In this document: positions 37,557-49,300 of the stretch, piece after piece | How the letters are laid out: the number at the start of each line of letters is the position of its first letter | How positions within the stretch are numbered: position 1 is the stretch's first letter | From: Symbiodinium natans | Taxonomy: Eukaryota; Sar; Dinophyceae; Suessiales; Symbiodiniaceae | Assembly (NCBI GenBank): GCA_905221605.1 | Contig: CAJNDS010002313.1 | Location: 62,001-126,000 of the forward strand | Reading direction: 5' to 3' | DNA length: 64,000 nt | Made by a program: the position numbers and the translations under genes | The notes under the pieces: model-generated | What the model saw: only the letters and a program-made list of their open reading frames with translations | The model's database searches: none | What the model was told of the DNA's origin: nothing

Positions 37557-39380
37557 CTGCGAGGATGCCCTCGTCGAAGTCCCGGTGCCGGAGGGGAGGA
37601 AGAATGCCTCGGCGCAAACTCTAGAAATGCTGAACCTTGGGATGCTCCGCCCTTATACTAACATTCCTTACTAGGTTAGCAATTTCCATCAATTTTCATA
37701 ATTTTTCTAAGCTTTCTTCAGAAATATCAATGTAAGGGATTCTCGCAATCCCCTATGATTATCCCGATGAAGGAGCTGTTAGCACAAGGGGGAACATCCC
37801 AAGGTTGAACCCAACTTCGGCTCCCCAAGGCCCCCGCATCCGATCAGCTTTAATGGAGCGGAAGCATCCGTGGCCCTGGCGTTCGTCGATCATCCCGCGC
37901 AGCCAGCCATCCCGCTTGAAGGGACCATTCAGTCCTGAAGAGGGTGTTGGCTGGGGGATTGAAAGCTCTAATCTTGACGCGGAGCTTTCAGACATCGGAG
38001 CTGCGTTTCTCAGACTGCTGCCCTTACAGGCTTCTAACTTCCATTCTGCAAGCAGTCTTAACCCTAAACCCTAAACCCTAAACCCTAAACCCTAAACCCT
38101 AAACCCTAAACCCTAACCCTAAACCCTAAACCCTAAACCCTAAACCCTAAACCCTAAACCCTAAACCCTAAACCCTGTGCGCCTGACCCGATCTCCACCT
38201 CCACCCGCCGGTCACCGACATCCACCAAGATCAGCACCCCGTTGTTCTTGTACCTTGTTAAGATGGCTTTATGTATGCGGGCCTATATAACTATATTAAC
38301 ATGGTACATATATATATATATACACACATATATATATATATATGTATATATACATAGATGTGTGTAGAAAAACTATGTGGGCCTTTCTAATAAAATGAAG
38401 ATTGTGAACATTTATCTAAAGATACATGTAGGGCCCATTAGAACCATGTAAGATTCCAGTTGAGTTGTGCATAGCTGTACCTCTCCCCAACTTGACCCAG
38501 GGTTGTTGCGCTTCGGTGCAGAAGCCATACAGGAGCACCCAAACCCCTTGACATGCACCTAAACAATTCTAGGACCTAAGACAACACCCGACATAGTTCG
38601 GAGTTAAGGGGGCAGCACATCCTGGATTAGGATCGTGTAAAGGCAATGGCTTCGGATTTAAGGGAAACCCCGGACCTGCCGACAAGGAGTGGGGAACCAC
38701 CCGAGCTTCGAGAATCAAGTTGAGCATGTACACACAAGATTGGCATACTGCGGTGATGAAAACAGACCGCAACTTTCAATGCCCCCGGGGCACTGATCGC
38801 CGAGGCCCCAAAGGTTGAATAGGTCCTTGGCCCGGATTGGGGGGGAGGCATTTGGAGCCCGACAGGAACCTCTCGGGTATTTCAGGTTCTGGGCGGGATT
38901 GTGGTGACGGTCCTGCGCAGCTGGGCGAGCAATGTCCGAAAACCAGGCGTTTTGGGTGTTTAGTTCATCGTTCGTGCTTGAAACTTTCAAGCACTTGTAT
39001 TGCAGCTCGGGGTGGCAGCTGCTGCACCGAGGGGCCGTCGCGAAAGTCTTGATTTCGTCCCGGTCCTCTGCAGCACCCTTGATGCGCTTCACCGTGACGA
39101 CCACGACTTCCGCCCCAGTCTTGCTCCGGATGTCGCGGGCCAGCCTGTTGATCCTTGGCTACTCCAAAATAGGTCAGGTCCCGCAAAAGTCACAGGGTAA
39201 ACCCACGGAACGGAGCTTGACCGTTTTTTCCCATGGGAAAAGGGATTTGGCTTGAGGTTTCGGGCTGTGTGTTCAAGCTCGCCCGAACATGACCTTATAA
39301 CCAGGAGAGTTCCTAGTCAAGGCTCCGTCGCACCGTCGAGCCCCGCAGCAGACGCGCGGTGTCCGACACAAAGCCGGTTC
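37557..39380 (-). CDS. TPM-domain protein (YgcG / TLP18.3-like), split exons
   Basis: Exons read in order on the minus strand. 39334-39380: TGFVSDTARLLRGST. 39036-39158: PRINRLARDIRSKTGAEVVV through EIKTFAT. 38794-38825: DLFNLWGLGD. 38183-38253: NNGVLILVDVGDRRVEVEIG. About 37880-37935: RDGWLRGMIDERQ. 37557-37620: LRRGILPPLRHRDFDEGILA. Joined, the first four follow the TPM pattern closely: VxDxAxLL, a helix, TGAxVxVVTV, FATxLFNxWGLGD, NNGVLxLV, RRVEVEIG. Introns are GT-AG or GC-AG and the frames join for exons 1-4. Beyond the domain, 37090-37150 has a membrane-helix-like exon (RNRAWLLWGASAVSAWFG). Bacterial YgcG and the plant thylakoid TLP18.3 share this fold; the role here is unknown, possibly membrane or thylakoid. 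Confidence 0.8.
37635..37805. mobile_element. Short TIR element, family 2 (copy c), in a TPM intron
   Basis: The long inverted ends ACCTTGGGATG and CATCCCAAGGT enclose about 150 AT-rich bases. It ends 15 bases before the acceptor of the TPM exon at 37620, so most of that intron is the element. Confidence 0.75.
38060..38176 (-). repeat. Interstitial telomere repeat (CCCTAAA)n, long block
   Basis: About 16 units. On the coding strand TTTAGGG starts about six bases after the GC donor of the TPM exon at 38183-38253. Confidence 0.96.
38305..38360. repeat. TA/CA microsatellite
   Basis: Alternating TA with a short ACACAC centre, inside the TPM intron between exons 38253 and 38794. Confidence 0.9.
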
Positions 39381-40238
39381 CTCTCCACCAAGGTGACGGG
39401 ATGTCGCCTGGGGGAGGGGGGAGGAGGGGATCAGGAGCCACTCTCGGGGTTCGGCTATACGGACTCATGTTCTGGAAAAGAAGAATCATGTTATCATAGC
39501 CTTCATAGCAACCATACGACTAATTTTGCTCTTCCAATGATGATCATGATAATAATTTGCAGTCATAATCATTCTTCTAACAGGGAAAAACATCGCGTTG
39601 TGTGTGTGTGTTTATTTTCGAAGTCGTTAGCTATATGGTCTCGACATGTCTGGGCCCAGCAGCTTGGCGACGCCACCGCCGCCACCCGGCCCTGCCACCG
39701 CCGCCCCTGCCAAGACCCTCAAGTTTAGGGTTTAGGGGTTTGCATAGGGATTAGAGCGTGGGGGGGGGTCCCTGAAACACCACTATCAGCTGTTCAAACC
39801 CTTTTTCAGCGCCCTTCTTGTGCTCTCTGGGTGTGAGCCCTGCCTCTCGAAAGGGCGTCGGGCGGTAGATGTACTCGGCTTGCCCGCCCCGCTCAAGCCT
39901 TAGTGGTCTTCGAGGTCTCCGGAGTGCCTCTTGAGACATCCTCTTGGTTCTTGCTTCCAGATGTCTGGCTGGTGGCTTTATGAGGCCTTCTGGGATCCAA
40001 GCTCTCATTCCAGGACACCCCGTTTCCCTGCCAAGGTGCCGCGATCGGAAGAGGTCTGCTCGAGAGTTTGACAGCGAACCTCCCCAGGCGGCCGCCAACA
40101 CTGCGAAGGCCTCAGGCTACTCCGATTTTCACAAGGATTCCGGAGGTTCGCCATTCGGTTCATAGGCTCTGCTGTGGCTCATGCACGGGCCCAGAAGGTC
40201 GAGATCCCACCCTTATGAGGTGCTTGAAAACCCGAGGC

Positions 40239-40304
40239 TGAAGGCGGGCCGCCAGCAGCAGCGCAGCGGCCCGGCGACGCAGGCGCTCCCACCGCGCCGC
40301 GCGC
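40239..40304 (-). CDS. Candidate exon, PPR-like or leader
   Basis: After a good acceptor (CTCTGTTGTCCCAG|) the frame reads RAARWERLRRRAAALLLAAR. The W-E-x-L...ALLLAA pattern resembles the second helix of the PPR motifs found upstream. A GC donor (CTTCA|GCCTCGG) ends it. Confidence 0.4.
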
Positions 40305-41610
40305 CTGGGACAACAGAGAGGAGGGGCTTGAGAGGCCCTGAACCCCAACATCCCCCAAGAATCAGGGGATTCAGACATACCCCTTAAGGTTTCCCTTGAA
40401 AAACTCCTAATGTCGCCGCGCTTATATTCCTAACAAAGGGTCCCCAAACCCAAGGGCACCACCTTAGGGGTCCAAGGTATAGAATCCCATGAAAGAGCCA
40501 AACTTGAGAATATAAGGTTATGGAAAGCCTTGCCTCCGAGCGGCAGGAAACGGAACGGCGGCCGGGCCTGAGCCCGACCCTGGCGGATGCGACCCACACT
40601 GCCCACCTCCAGGGCAAGCGGAAAAACCCGAGCTTGTGTGGGTTGTGGGGGAGTCTTCGGAACGACCCCTGAAAGAGGACAAAAGGTGGGATTTCCGAAG
40701 CCCCGGCCCCACCGACGTCGTGGAAGCAAGGTAGCGGTCCGGTGTCGCCCGGAGGGCCCAGAAGATGAAAACGGGGCCGGCCAATGGCAACGACGCAGAT
40801 GCCAGCGAAACAGCCCTGTCATCGTCACGATGCACGGGGCTCAAAAAACAAAAATTGCCCACTTTGAAGAAAAGGGAGGCACAAAACACAACACCTTAAC
40901 ACCTCCTGGTGTTTGTTGGGCATTGCCTGATCGCCAAGCAAGGTTCCGCTACGAATACTCGGAACCCTTCCTTCCCTCATCGCCACCTCTGCGGCCCCTC
41001 GTCGAGCCCTCGCAGCTGAGGGGTTGATCGATCGAGGCGCACTCGAAAGCAGCGCCCTGGCTGCGCTTGGGTTTTTTGGGGGGGCCGGGTGGGCCATGAG
41101 CGAATTCAGTGGCTTTGGGGGGGAGCTGGAACCAGGGGATGCTTGGACTGCCTTGGGGTTGCATCGCACTTGCATCAGGGTGAACAGTATCTACAATGTT
41201 CCTGAGGATTTCGGCTTCGGCGTCAAGGAAGGTTTGGGGGATTCAGCGAGGAGCCTCTGGAACTCGGCAGTTCCAGCGAAGGCGCTGTGGCAAGTTGCAC
41301 GGTCAGCGCCATGGCTCTCTGTGGGGTTTTGGGTTTGTGAGGGGTTTGGTCTATCGCTTTGGGGTTGGGAGTCGGGTGTAGCTCTGTTGCATGCTCGGGG
41401 GCCGGTTTCTCCAAATCTGGAATGGCCATCCGAACCAGCTGAGGCTCAGGGTTTTATGCTAGCCAAGTGGAGGCATGGCTTCATGACAGCCTAGATCTTG
41501 GGGCCTCAGGGTTGCGGCGACACCGGGCCGAAGGTAACCGCAAAGGCCGTTGTGAAAACCCCGCACCCTCAAAGGCCCGAAAACTGGTTGCGAAGCTAGG
41601 GGAAGATATG

Positions 41611-41670
41611 TGGGGGAATACGAAAACCAAGGGGCCCCTAAAATAAGGTACCCCGAATATCGTAAACCCC
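41611..41670 (-). mobile_element. Short palindromic TIR element, family 1 (copy 6, internally deleted)
   Basis: The ends GGGGGAATACGAAAA and GAATATCGTAAACCCC are kept with only about 30 bases between. ATAT occurs on both flanks. It lies about 15 bases beyond the PPR exon at 41745. Confidence 0.72.
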
Positions 41671-41682
41671 ATATATCAGGTT

Positions 41683-41745
41683 TGCCAGCAACTCCTCCCA
41701 CCGCGCGGCGGCGGCCAGGGCAGAGAGGAGGGAGTTGCGCGACAC
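41683..41745 (-). CDS. PPR-motif exon
   Basis: After acceptor GAGCATCCAG| the frame reads VSRNSLLSALAAAARWEELL, a good PPR motif core (NSLLSAL, then RWEELL). It could be a downstream part of the large gene at 43.4-53.7 kb or of a separate one. Confidence 0.5.
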
Positions 41746-42401
41746 CTGGATGCTCACCATACGGGGTTCCTGTGCGGTTTAGGGTTTATAGGGTTTTGGG
41801 GTGTAGGGTTTCTTGTTTAGGGTTTTTCGGGTTTATAGGGTTTTGGGGTAGGGAATGGTAGGGATGGAATAGGTTTGGGGCTTGGGGTTTCCTGAAGCCC
41901 CCAAAGTACCCGCAGACTTCCCTCAATATCGGGCCTCGTCCGGCTCCAGGGACGCCAGACCCGTTCGAAATAGGGACCTCAGAGGGTTCCGAAACATCAC
42001 GCGCAAAAAAAGCACGAACAGGGTTTGGCCGTAGGGGCTCTAGGGCTTCAGGGGAGCTCTCAAGTGTGCTGGGAGGGCCTTGGATGACTTTAAGGGGGCT
42101 GACGGTGGGTTCTTCCTGAAGAAGCTCGCGAAAAACGAACTTACCTAATATTATGAAAAACATGTATGAATTATAGTACCACAATATTCTGCTATTATAC
42201 ATCCCGGCAGCATCGCATCTTCCCACTGCGCGCCTTTGGCACCTGGGCGAGGCAAGAATGTTGAGGGCCCTAGGATTGCAGCCATTGTGGGGAGGAGGGG
42301 AGGGGGCGGGAAGGGTTTAAGGTTTAGGCTTAGGGTTCCTAAAAAATTTCGTTTTTGGAGAGAAGGATGACAGCATGTTGGGACACACAACGGGTACCCT
42401 G

Positions 42402-42584
42402 TCACGTGATGGGCTTGTCTGCTTGTGACAAGCGAATCAAGCCAGCCAGCAGGGATGAAAGCTTGCAGAGCTCTGCCCAAACATCAGATGCCTGCAAAAG
42501 CCTGGCCTTGCAGCAATACGTCAGTACAGATGCGATTGGCGCTCCATTGGGTTCCGCAAACTCCCCGTTCTGCGCCAGCGCCCT
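42402..42584 (-). CDS. Candidate terminal exon of unknown gene
   Basis: After acceptor CCGGTACAG| there are 60 codons and a TGA. It starts RALAQNGEFAEPNGAPIASV, continues LTYCCKARLLQASDVWAELC, and ends LSQADKPIT. The helical, Leu/Ala-rich text suits a PPR gene end, but no motif is decisive. Confidence 0.38.
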   Translation of the reverse strand, partial: RALAQNGEFAEPNGAPIASVLTYCCKARLLQASDVWAELCKLSSLLAGLIRLSQADKPIT

Positions 42585-42969
42585 CTGTACCGGATCTTGC
42601 CGAATGCCTGTCTTCCACCTATCTATCTACGTCGTCCCTCCACGCAAAACGTATGCGGAAGTATGCTCAGGGGCGCGGTGGACCCGTCAAACGACAAACC
42701 TCCGAACATGGTCTCAACCTTGTACGCACGGTCCGGCCCAGAACCTCTAACTCGCGTCTGAATCTGCAAACCACAACCTCAAACAGGGACACCCCTCAAG
42801 AAGCCCGAAACCATCACGGAGGGGTCAGACCTTACACTGAAAGGCACGGGGAAGCCCTAAGCCCGGCGCAGGCGCTCAGAGCCGCGTTGTGAACCACCTG
42901 CGAGCTCCGCACGGCCGCCCGCCCGAAGTCCTGTGGGCTCTCGGGGTGCTCGAATTTAACTTTGAGATC

Positions 42970-43019
42970 CTAAACCCTAAACCCTAAATCCCAAACTAAA
43001 CCCCTAAACCCCTAAACCA
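42970..43019 (-). repeat. Interstitial telomere repeat (CCCTAAA)n
   Basis: Six partly degenerate units, about 25 bases beyond the stop of the open frame at 43043. Confidence 0.85.
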
Positions 43020-43042
43020 GCTCTGAGACTTGGGCGGGACCC

Positions 43043-43126
43043 TCAAACAGTTCTAGAGAAAGCCACCGTCTTGCGAAGGGGGAGATCGAGTTGGGATGCA
43101 CGGCTGAGCGTGCAGAGCGCGTGGGG
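43043..43126 (-). CDS. Candidate terminal exon
   Basis: Twenty-seven codons and a TGA after acceptor TATCTGAAG|. It reads PHALCTLSRASQLDLPLRKT and VAFSRTV. It lies just downstream of the last clear PPR exon (43432) and may end that gene. Confidence 0.4.
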   Translation of the reverse strand, partial: PHALCTLSRASQLDLPLRKTVAFSRTV

Positions 43127-43392
43127 CTTCAGATAGTTTAGGGGTTCCATGAAGCGCCGACCCTTATTCTCTTGCCTACATTCAGCACCCCAGGATGTTT
43201 CAGGTTTCAGCTGCCAGAGTACGTATTCGCATCTTCATGATTCATCTTATGTTCCAGAACCCGACACCCAACGCTACCGCGCACAGCGGCACGTTGGGAC
43301 CGGATCAGGGGGCATCTTGGGAGCAGCTCATGCGAACCAAACCCTCGAACCCGAAGATGCACGACTAGATTCGAGGATGGATTGTTGCATCC

Positions 43393-46300
43393 GTTCCTGG
43401 AAGAGCTGCAAGGCCAACTCCCACTGCTCTGCCTGGCTCCAGAATCCGAATGGCCACCCGACAACAACGCCCATGCATAGTCTCACAGCTTCCCTTTCCC
43501 GGGCCGGCCTGTGCATCCAGGAAAAAACATCATCTCCCCTAGAAATGCAATTCCCGGGGGAGGGCAGAATTTCTCCTCCCCTCCAGAAGCACACCTTCCC
43601 CTTCGCGGGGCTTGCCCGCGGAAAGCCCAAAAAAAACACCCACAGTTTTCCCCCTTAGAGAGCAACGAAAAAACCTAAACGCCCAAAGTTTCCCCTCAGA
43701 AGCACAGTTTCCCCTTCGTGCGGCCTGCTCGTCGAAAAAACGCCCCCAGAAGCAAAGTTTCCCCTTCGTGTGGGGCCTGCCCGCCAAAAACCAAAAATCG
43801 CCCATAGTTTCCCCCCTTAGAAAGCAACCAAAAACGCCCATCGTTTCCCCCCAGAAGCACAGGTTTTTTTCGTGCGGGGCCTGCCCGCAAACCCCCATAG
43901 TCCCCCCTTACAAAGCAACAAGACACGCCCATAGCAGCTTCCCTTTGGTGGGGCCTGCCACCCAAAAAAATCGAACGCCCATAGTTCCACCCGCCCGTAG
44001 TTTCCGTCAGGGCCTTCTCACAGGCGCTCACCACCGCACCGGCGCTTCGCTCGTTGGGCTGCAGGCCTTGCCCGTGGAGGCCTTGGCATAGTGCCCAAAA
44101 ATGTGATGTCCACGGTTGCCGGGCGTCAAACTTGAGGAGTTTCGAGTTCGAGGTTCAAGGCTGCTGACGACTTTAGATGACTTTAGGGTTTAGGGCTCTA
44201 GGTGATGGAAGGCCTCTTCGGGCTTGTGCGCTTCAGAGCTGGTGGCCGTCGACTCCCGGCTCTGTGAAGAACGATGTCACCTACGATGTCGGACCCTTAC
44301 TGCGCATGAGGGAGTAAGAACAGCCACGCCCTGCCAAGTGTCCGTGCAGCATCTCCAGCGCCAAGGCCCACCGGGCCGACTTGTGGGCAACGCTCATGAT
44401 CCTCAGCACCCGATGCCCTCACGACACGCGCTGCCCCCTGGAAATTGCCCTGCCTTCCAATCCCCCCCCATCATCCCCCCCGTGATCCCGCCCATCATCC
44501 CCCTCCCCACAACCCCCAAAGAAGCCATCCTCTGAAGGCCTCCCAGCGGCGCGTTGTACGTCAGAGTGTCCGGTCGCAGCCCGCGGCGCTGCCTGGTGTG
44601 CACCACCGACAAGTCTCCGTGGAGGGGGGGCGGAGGGCGATGGAGGATTCTGGGCCTTTGGGCTTTTGTACCCGCAACCCTCATGCCACCCTCATGCTGC
44701 TGCTTCTTCGTCCCAGCCGCAGCTGCGCGAAGAGCGCCAGCGCCTCCGCCCACGCAGAGCCCCGGTGGCAGGCGGCGAGGACCTGGAGAGCGTTGGGCAT
44801 TCGGAGGATTTCGGAGGGGCTTGAGAGAGAAGCCCTGCAAACAAACCCACTATCAGGGCCTGCTTCTCAGCAAACCCTGCAGAGCTTTGCTGACCCATGG
44901 TTCCGGCGCCCTTGCCACCCAAGAGAACATGCACCATCAACGGAAGAATCGGCCAGGCCAGCCAGGCGGCCGTGTTGACGGAGATCAGGTTGGCCTCCCC
45001 CCAGAAGAACTTAAGGTAGCAAACCCGAACTGCCACCCCACGAGTTGGAGAAGAATATGAGCTTCGTGGAGCCTCTCGGCATAGCTGCATAACATAACCT
45101 TGCGTGCACATTGTATACGTCCGTACTTCCTTCTCAAACAGAATATAGAAAAGCATAGCCGAATACAACTCGCATACACAATGCACGCACTATGCCGGGA
45201 TATGCCGGGGGCGCGCCACCACCTAGCACCTTGCAGGCTCCAGTGGGAAAGGGACAAATGCGCCTCTTCTGAAGGAGACCCCTCAACAATAAACCCTAAC
45301 CCTTAGACCCTAAACCCTAAACCCTCGTGTGTGTGTGTGGCCTCAGCACGGGAGTCCCCGAGGCGCTGGAGCAGCGCAGCCGCCGCCCTGTGGAGCTCAG
45401 GGAGACCCCCCCTTCTTTTTTTGCGCTCTCTTCTTCACTTTGTTGAACTTCAGGGGGCGTGGCAGCTTTGAGTGGTTGGGGGGGGAGGGGGGGGGCTTTT
45501 TCTCAAGGCCCGCGACAGCTCGCCCCGAGGGCGCCTCCACTCACCACCCATGGCGCAGGCGTCCATGGCAGCGTTGAAGCTCACCTCGACGGGACCACGC
45601 CGAGGAAAAATAAATGTCCAGCTTAGACTCGAAAAATGCTTCTCCATGCGAACGAAGGGCAAGATCGCGAGCGACCCGCTCCTGCAAGGGCAAACTGTAG
45701 CAGCGCTACACTGTAGCTCGCACCCTGAAGGAAAGAGACGAAAGAGATCTCTCAAAAATCCCCTGTACGAGTACTGACTTCGGATCCTCTGCATTGCCTT
45801 CTGAGGTCAGTCCCTTCGGACCGTCTTGCTTCATGTTTCGGCACAACCTCCCCTTTAGCCCCAACCCCCAGCAGGCCCAGCAGGGGCTCAGTGGCCTGCG
45901 CCATCCGGTCGAAGAGCCCCAGTGCAAGCTGCCACTGTGCCCCCTGAGACGGACAGAGCGCAGGCATCGCGAAATCCGAGCCTCTGAAACTGCTAAGCTC
46001 GTTATGAACCATTGCCTCCAAACTGAAATCCTGGACAGACCAAGCGACAGCCACGGTGAGCCGCCCTACCACCCCCCGCCGTACTCGAGTGCTCGATAAA
46101 GCTTCAGGGTTCTCCCAGGAAGAAATATTTGAGCTCTCGAACCCTATATCATCCTATATCTGCATGAGCCCTTGCCAGCCCCGGGCGCCAAGCCTCGCCG
46201 CAGGCGCTTAGAGTGGCGTTGAAGCTGACCTGCTGCACGTCAGCGCTATGGGATGTTGCAGCTGGAGCTTGATCTGGAAATTCGTGGGGCTTTGGGATCA

Positions 46301-49300
46301 GCACAGGTTGAGATTAACTGGTTCATGCCTTGTTGCGCAGCAGTTCGCTTGCAGAGCCAGTTGCCCTCACCCTTCAGACCCACGGGGCGGCGGGCAAGTT
46401 GCAACTCTCCGGGACAAACGACATTGGACACCTTACATGGGTGGTTGTCAACAATATGGTCCCTTTTTGGATCCCCATTATAATCATATTTAGGGTACCC
46501 CAAAAGGGATCATAATTTTGACAACCACCCGCATGAGAACCGCAATCATCCCCACAGCCAAGCTGCGGAGTCCAGCGGCAGGCGGCTAGCTGGCATGGCC
46601 TCGCAGAGCCGGCGCAGCGTCACACCCCCCGTAATCCTCACTACGGTCAGTCATTGCTACCACTATCCCTCTCATTTGTTGCAAGAACATGTACGGGAGA
46701 TTCTCTCAATTTTGGAATACTGGGAGGGAGGGGGGGAAACTTAATTTTAGAGGGCAAAGGGGAGTGGGGGGGGGGGGGGGGGCTGATTATCAGGGGGAAG
46801 AGATGAAGGCCTCCAGGAGCAGCAGGGCCCTGGGCCACTGTCGGGCCGTCGCCTCAAGGGCGGGCTTTGGGGGCTTTGCGGGGTCGGGTTGCGGGGTTTC
46901 GGCGTGTTGGGTTGGGGGGGGGTTCTTGGGGTTGGGTGGGGGTGTTAGAGTTTTGGGGAATGGGGGGGGGGGGGGGGGGGGGGGGGGGGTGCATTGGGTT
47001 TTTGGGGTTCCCGAAAGCCCAGTTCTGACTGTTACCGCTGGTAACGGCGTTGGGGTTCCATAAGGCGGTGCCGCTGCTCAGAAGCCGTCTGTAGTCTCTT
47101 GATGCACAAATTTGCGGATGCATACACGTCTTACAGCTTAAGAACTCAGCCAGGAACAAAGACGGCTATTGCCGAATCCAAGCGGCACAAGCGCTGATGC
47201 AGGCATTGTAGCCTCAGGCATGTGCTTAAATCTTCATCTTGGCTGTCATGTTCGATTCGTGTAATTACGAGACATTCTGTGAGGTCATGTCAGAAGGCTG
47301 CGAGAATACAACGCAAACGCGCGCATGGACCAAAGAGTCAAGAACATCGACTCCCGTAGATTTCGCGGAACCTTGCATGATTGAAATCTCCCCAAACCTT
47401 GAGCTCCCAGAGCTCCTCAACGCCCAGCTGCCGATGGTGCTTCCGCCCACCTCCGCGGCAGCTTCGCAGGAGGGTTTCAGGGATTTAGGTTGTTCAATTG
47501 TCTTGGGGGGCAGCAGCTTGCTGGGCCCACCAAAAAAGCGTTTAAGGGCTTCGACTGGGATGGTGCTGGACGTTCAAAGTTGAAAGGTTCGGACATGGGA
47601 CTCGGTTGGGAGGACGGCGCGCACAAGGTTGGGAGCACTCGCGCGTCGACGAGGGATCTGACTTTGAGGAGAGCGGCCCAAAACTCAGTTAATGTTACGA
47701 TAAACGGGCATGTTGCATTAATAATAGCAATCATACACGAGAAACATCGAAAACACATAATGTATAACAGCGGGACTGCTCGGACCTAAAGGCCTCCACT
47801 TCTGAAGCACGTCTTCAATCGCAGGGCACGCGTTGGGCTTCATGGTTTTACTTGAAAGGTCAAGCCTTGCGCCATGCGCCAGAGGCCACAAAGAGGACGC
47901 TCTATGACGGTCTCAAAAATCTTCAAGGCCGTTGTTGGGGATGCTTCTGTCCACCACGCTTGCGAAGGAGTTGTAGACGGCCTAGACCCTACCCTTTGCG
48001 CCCTAAGCCCCCTCAGCTGCCATCGTGTTCGGTGCCAAGTGTAAACGCTCATAAACGAGCTCGTAGCCCACCAGAGCGCGAGGAACCCGCTGGGCAGAGG
48101 GTTCCGGCATCAAGTTCCTGAACCGTGACAGCGAAGCCCTGGACCCTTCAACCCTGAGCTGCGGTGCGCCACACGAGCCCCAGGAGAAAAAAAAAAAAAA
48201 CACAGAAGCACCCGATGCCACCTCTTCGCACATCGCCGCGAGAAGGTCCAGGGCAATCTGCAGGGATTCTTCTCAGGGCTTTCGTCGGCTTAATTTCGGC
48301 GTTGGGATGCTTGCAAGGGGTTGCAAGATCCGGGTTCCCAAGTCGGCTTGGCTCCGAGTTCAGAGCTCAGTGGCACAAGCTTCCACAAAAAACTCAAAGT
48401 CCCAAATCCCTCATGAGGAAGGCAGCAACGGTCGCAGTGCCTGCCACCGTCGGCTCGCCTGGACAGCGCTTGTGTCTGTGGTGCACGTGAAGACGTTGAA
48501 TATCTGAGGCCAAGCCAGGGGATTCTTCTCGTTAAGACTCTTGCTCGCCGAAATAAGTGCTCTGTAAGAGCTTCGCTACTCCAAACTCTACTCCAAGCAT
48601 ACTGAGAGTTGAGTTGACCCGATGGCAAGGCTCAGGATCGCGAAAACACTCGAAAAAGCTGAACCCGCCTCCTGGGCGCTGATGCAAGCGCCTCGGCTGT
48701 CAGATGGATTTCACCGAGTGGGTGGCCCGTGGTGGAGCACGTGTGTGCAGCTCGACGTCTGGCGTGGCGCTTGCAGTAGAATGATGTAGAGGTCTGACAT
48801 CCCCCTCCCCCACGTCGAGCCATGGCGCTCCAGGTCACTGCGGTGCGCGACGCCAGGGCAGGGGATGCCAGGAGCGCCAAGGCGTGGTGCCACTGGGAGC
48901 CTTGATTCACAAAGTTGGGCACGAGCTTGAGCCTGACATCTTGAAAACCCACACTTCAAAAGCCCTCCCCAAGCGCCTTGGTGAAAGGCGCTCATGAGGG
49001 CATTGTGCGTGATTCCATCCTGGCAAGCACAGCGAAGAATGCTGGGTGTAGTGTAGTGAGGATTTGATGTATACAATTCTAATGCTTCTGAAACACCTCC
49101 CCAGAAAAGCACGTCGGGGCCAAAGAACGTCAAAAAGAAGCCATGCCAAAGAAGTCGAGAAAAAAAAGGCCATAGGTTTCCCCCCTCTCACCAAAAGAAA
49201 AGTGCGCAAAGCATCGCAAAGCTGTTTCCCGCTTTCGGGATCTTTCGGGCTTTCGGGGCCTGCTCACCGAAGATGCGGAAAACAAGGCCATAGTTTCCAG

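Noticed and set aside
47900-48000. PPR-like stretch AVYNSFASVV
   Set aside because: Possible PPR helix after an AG, but the continuation is weak, so I did not count it among the firm exons.
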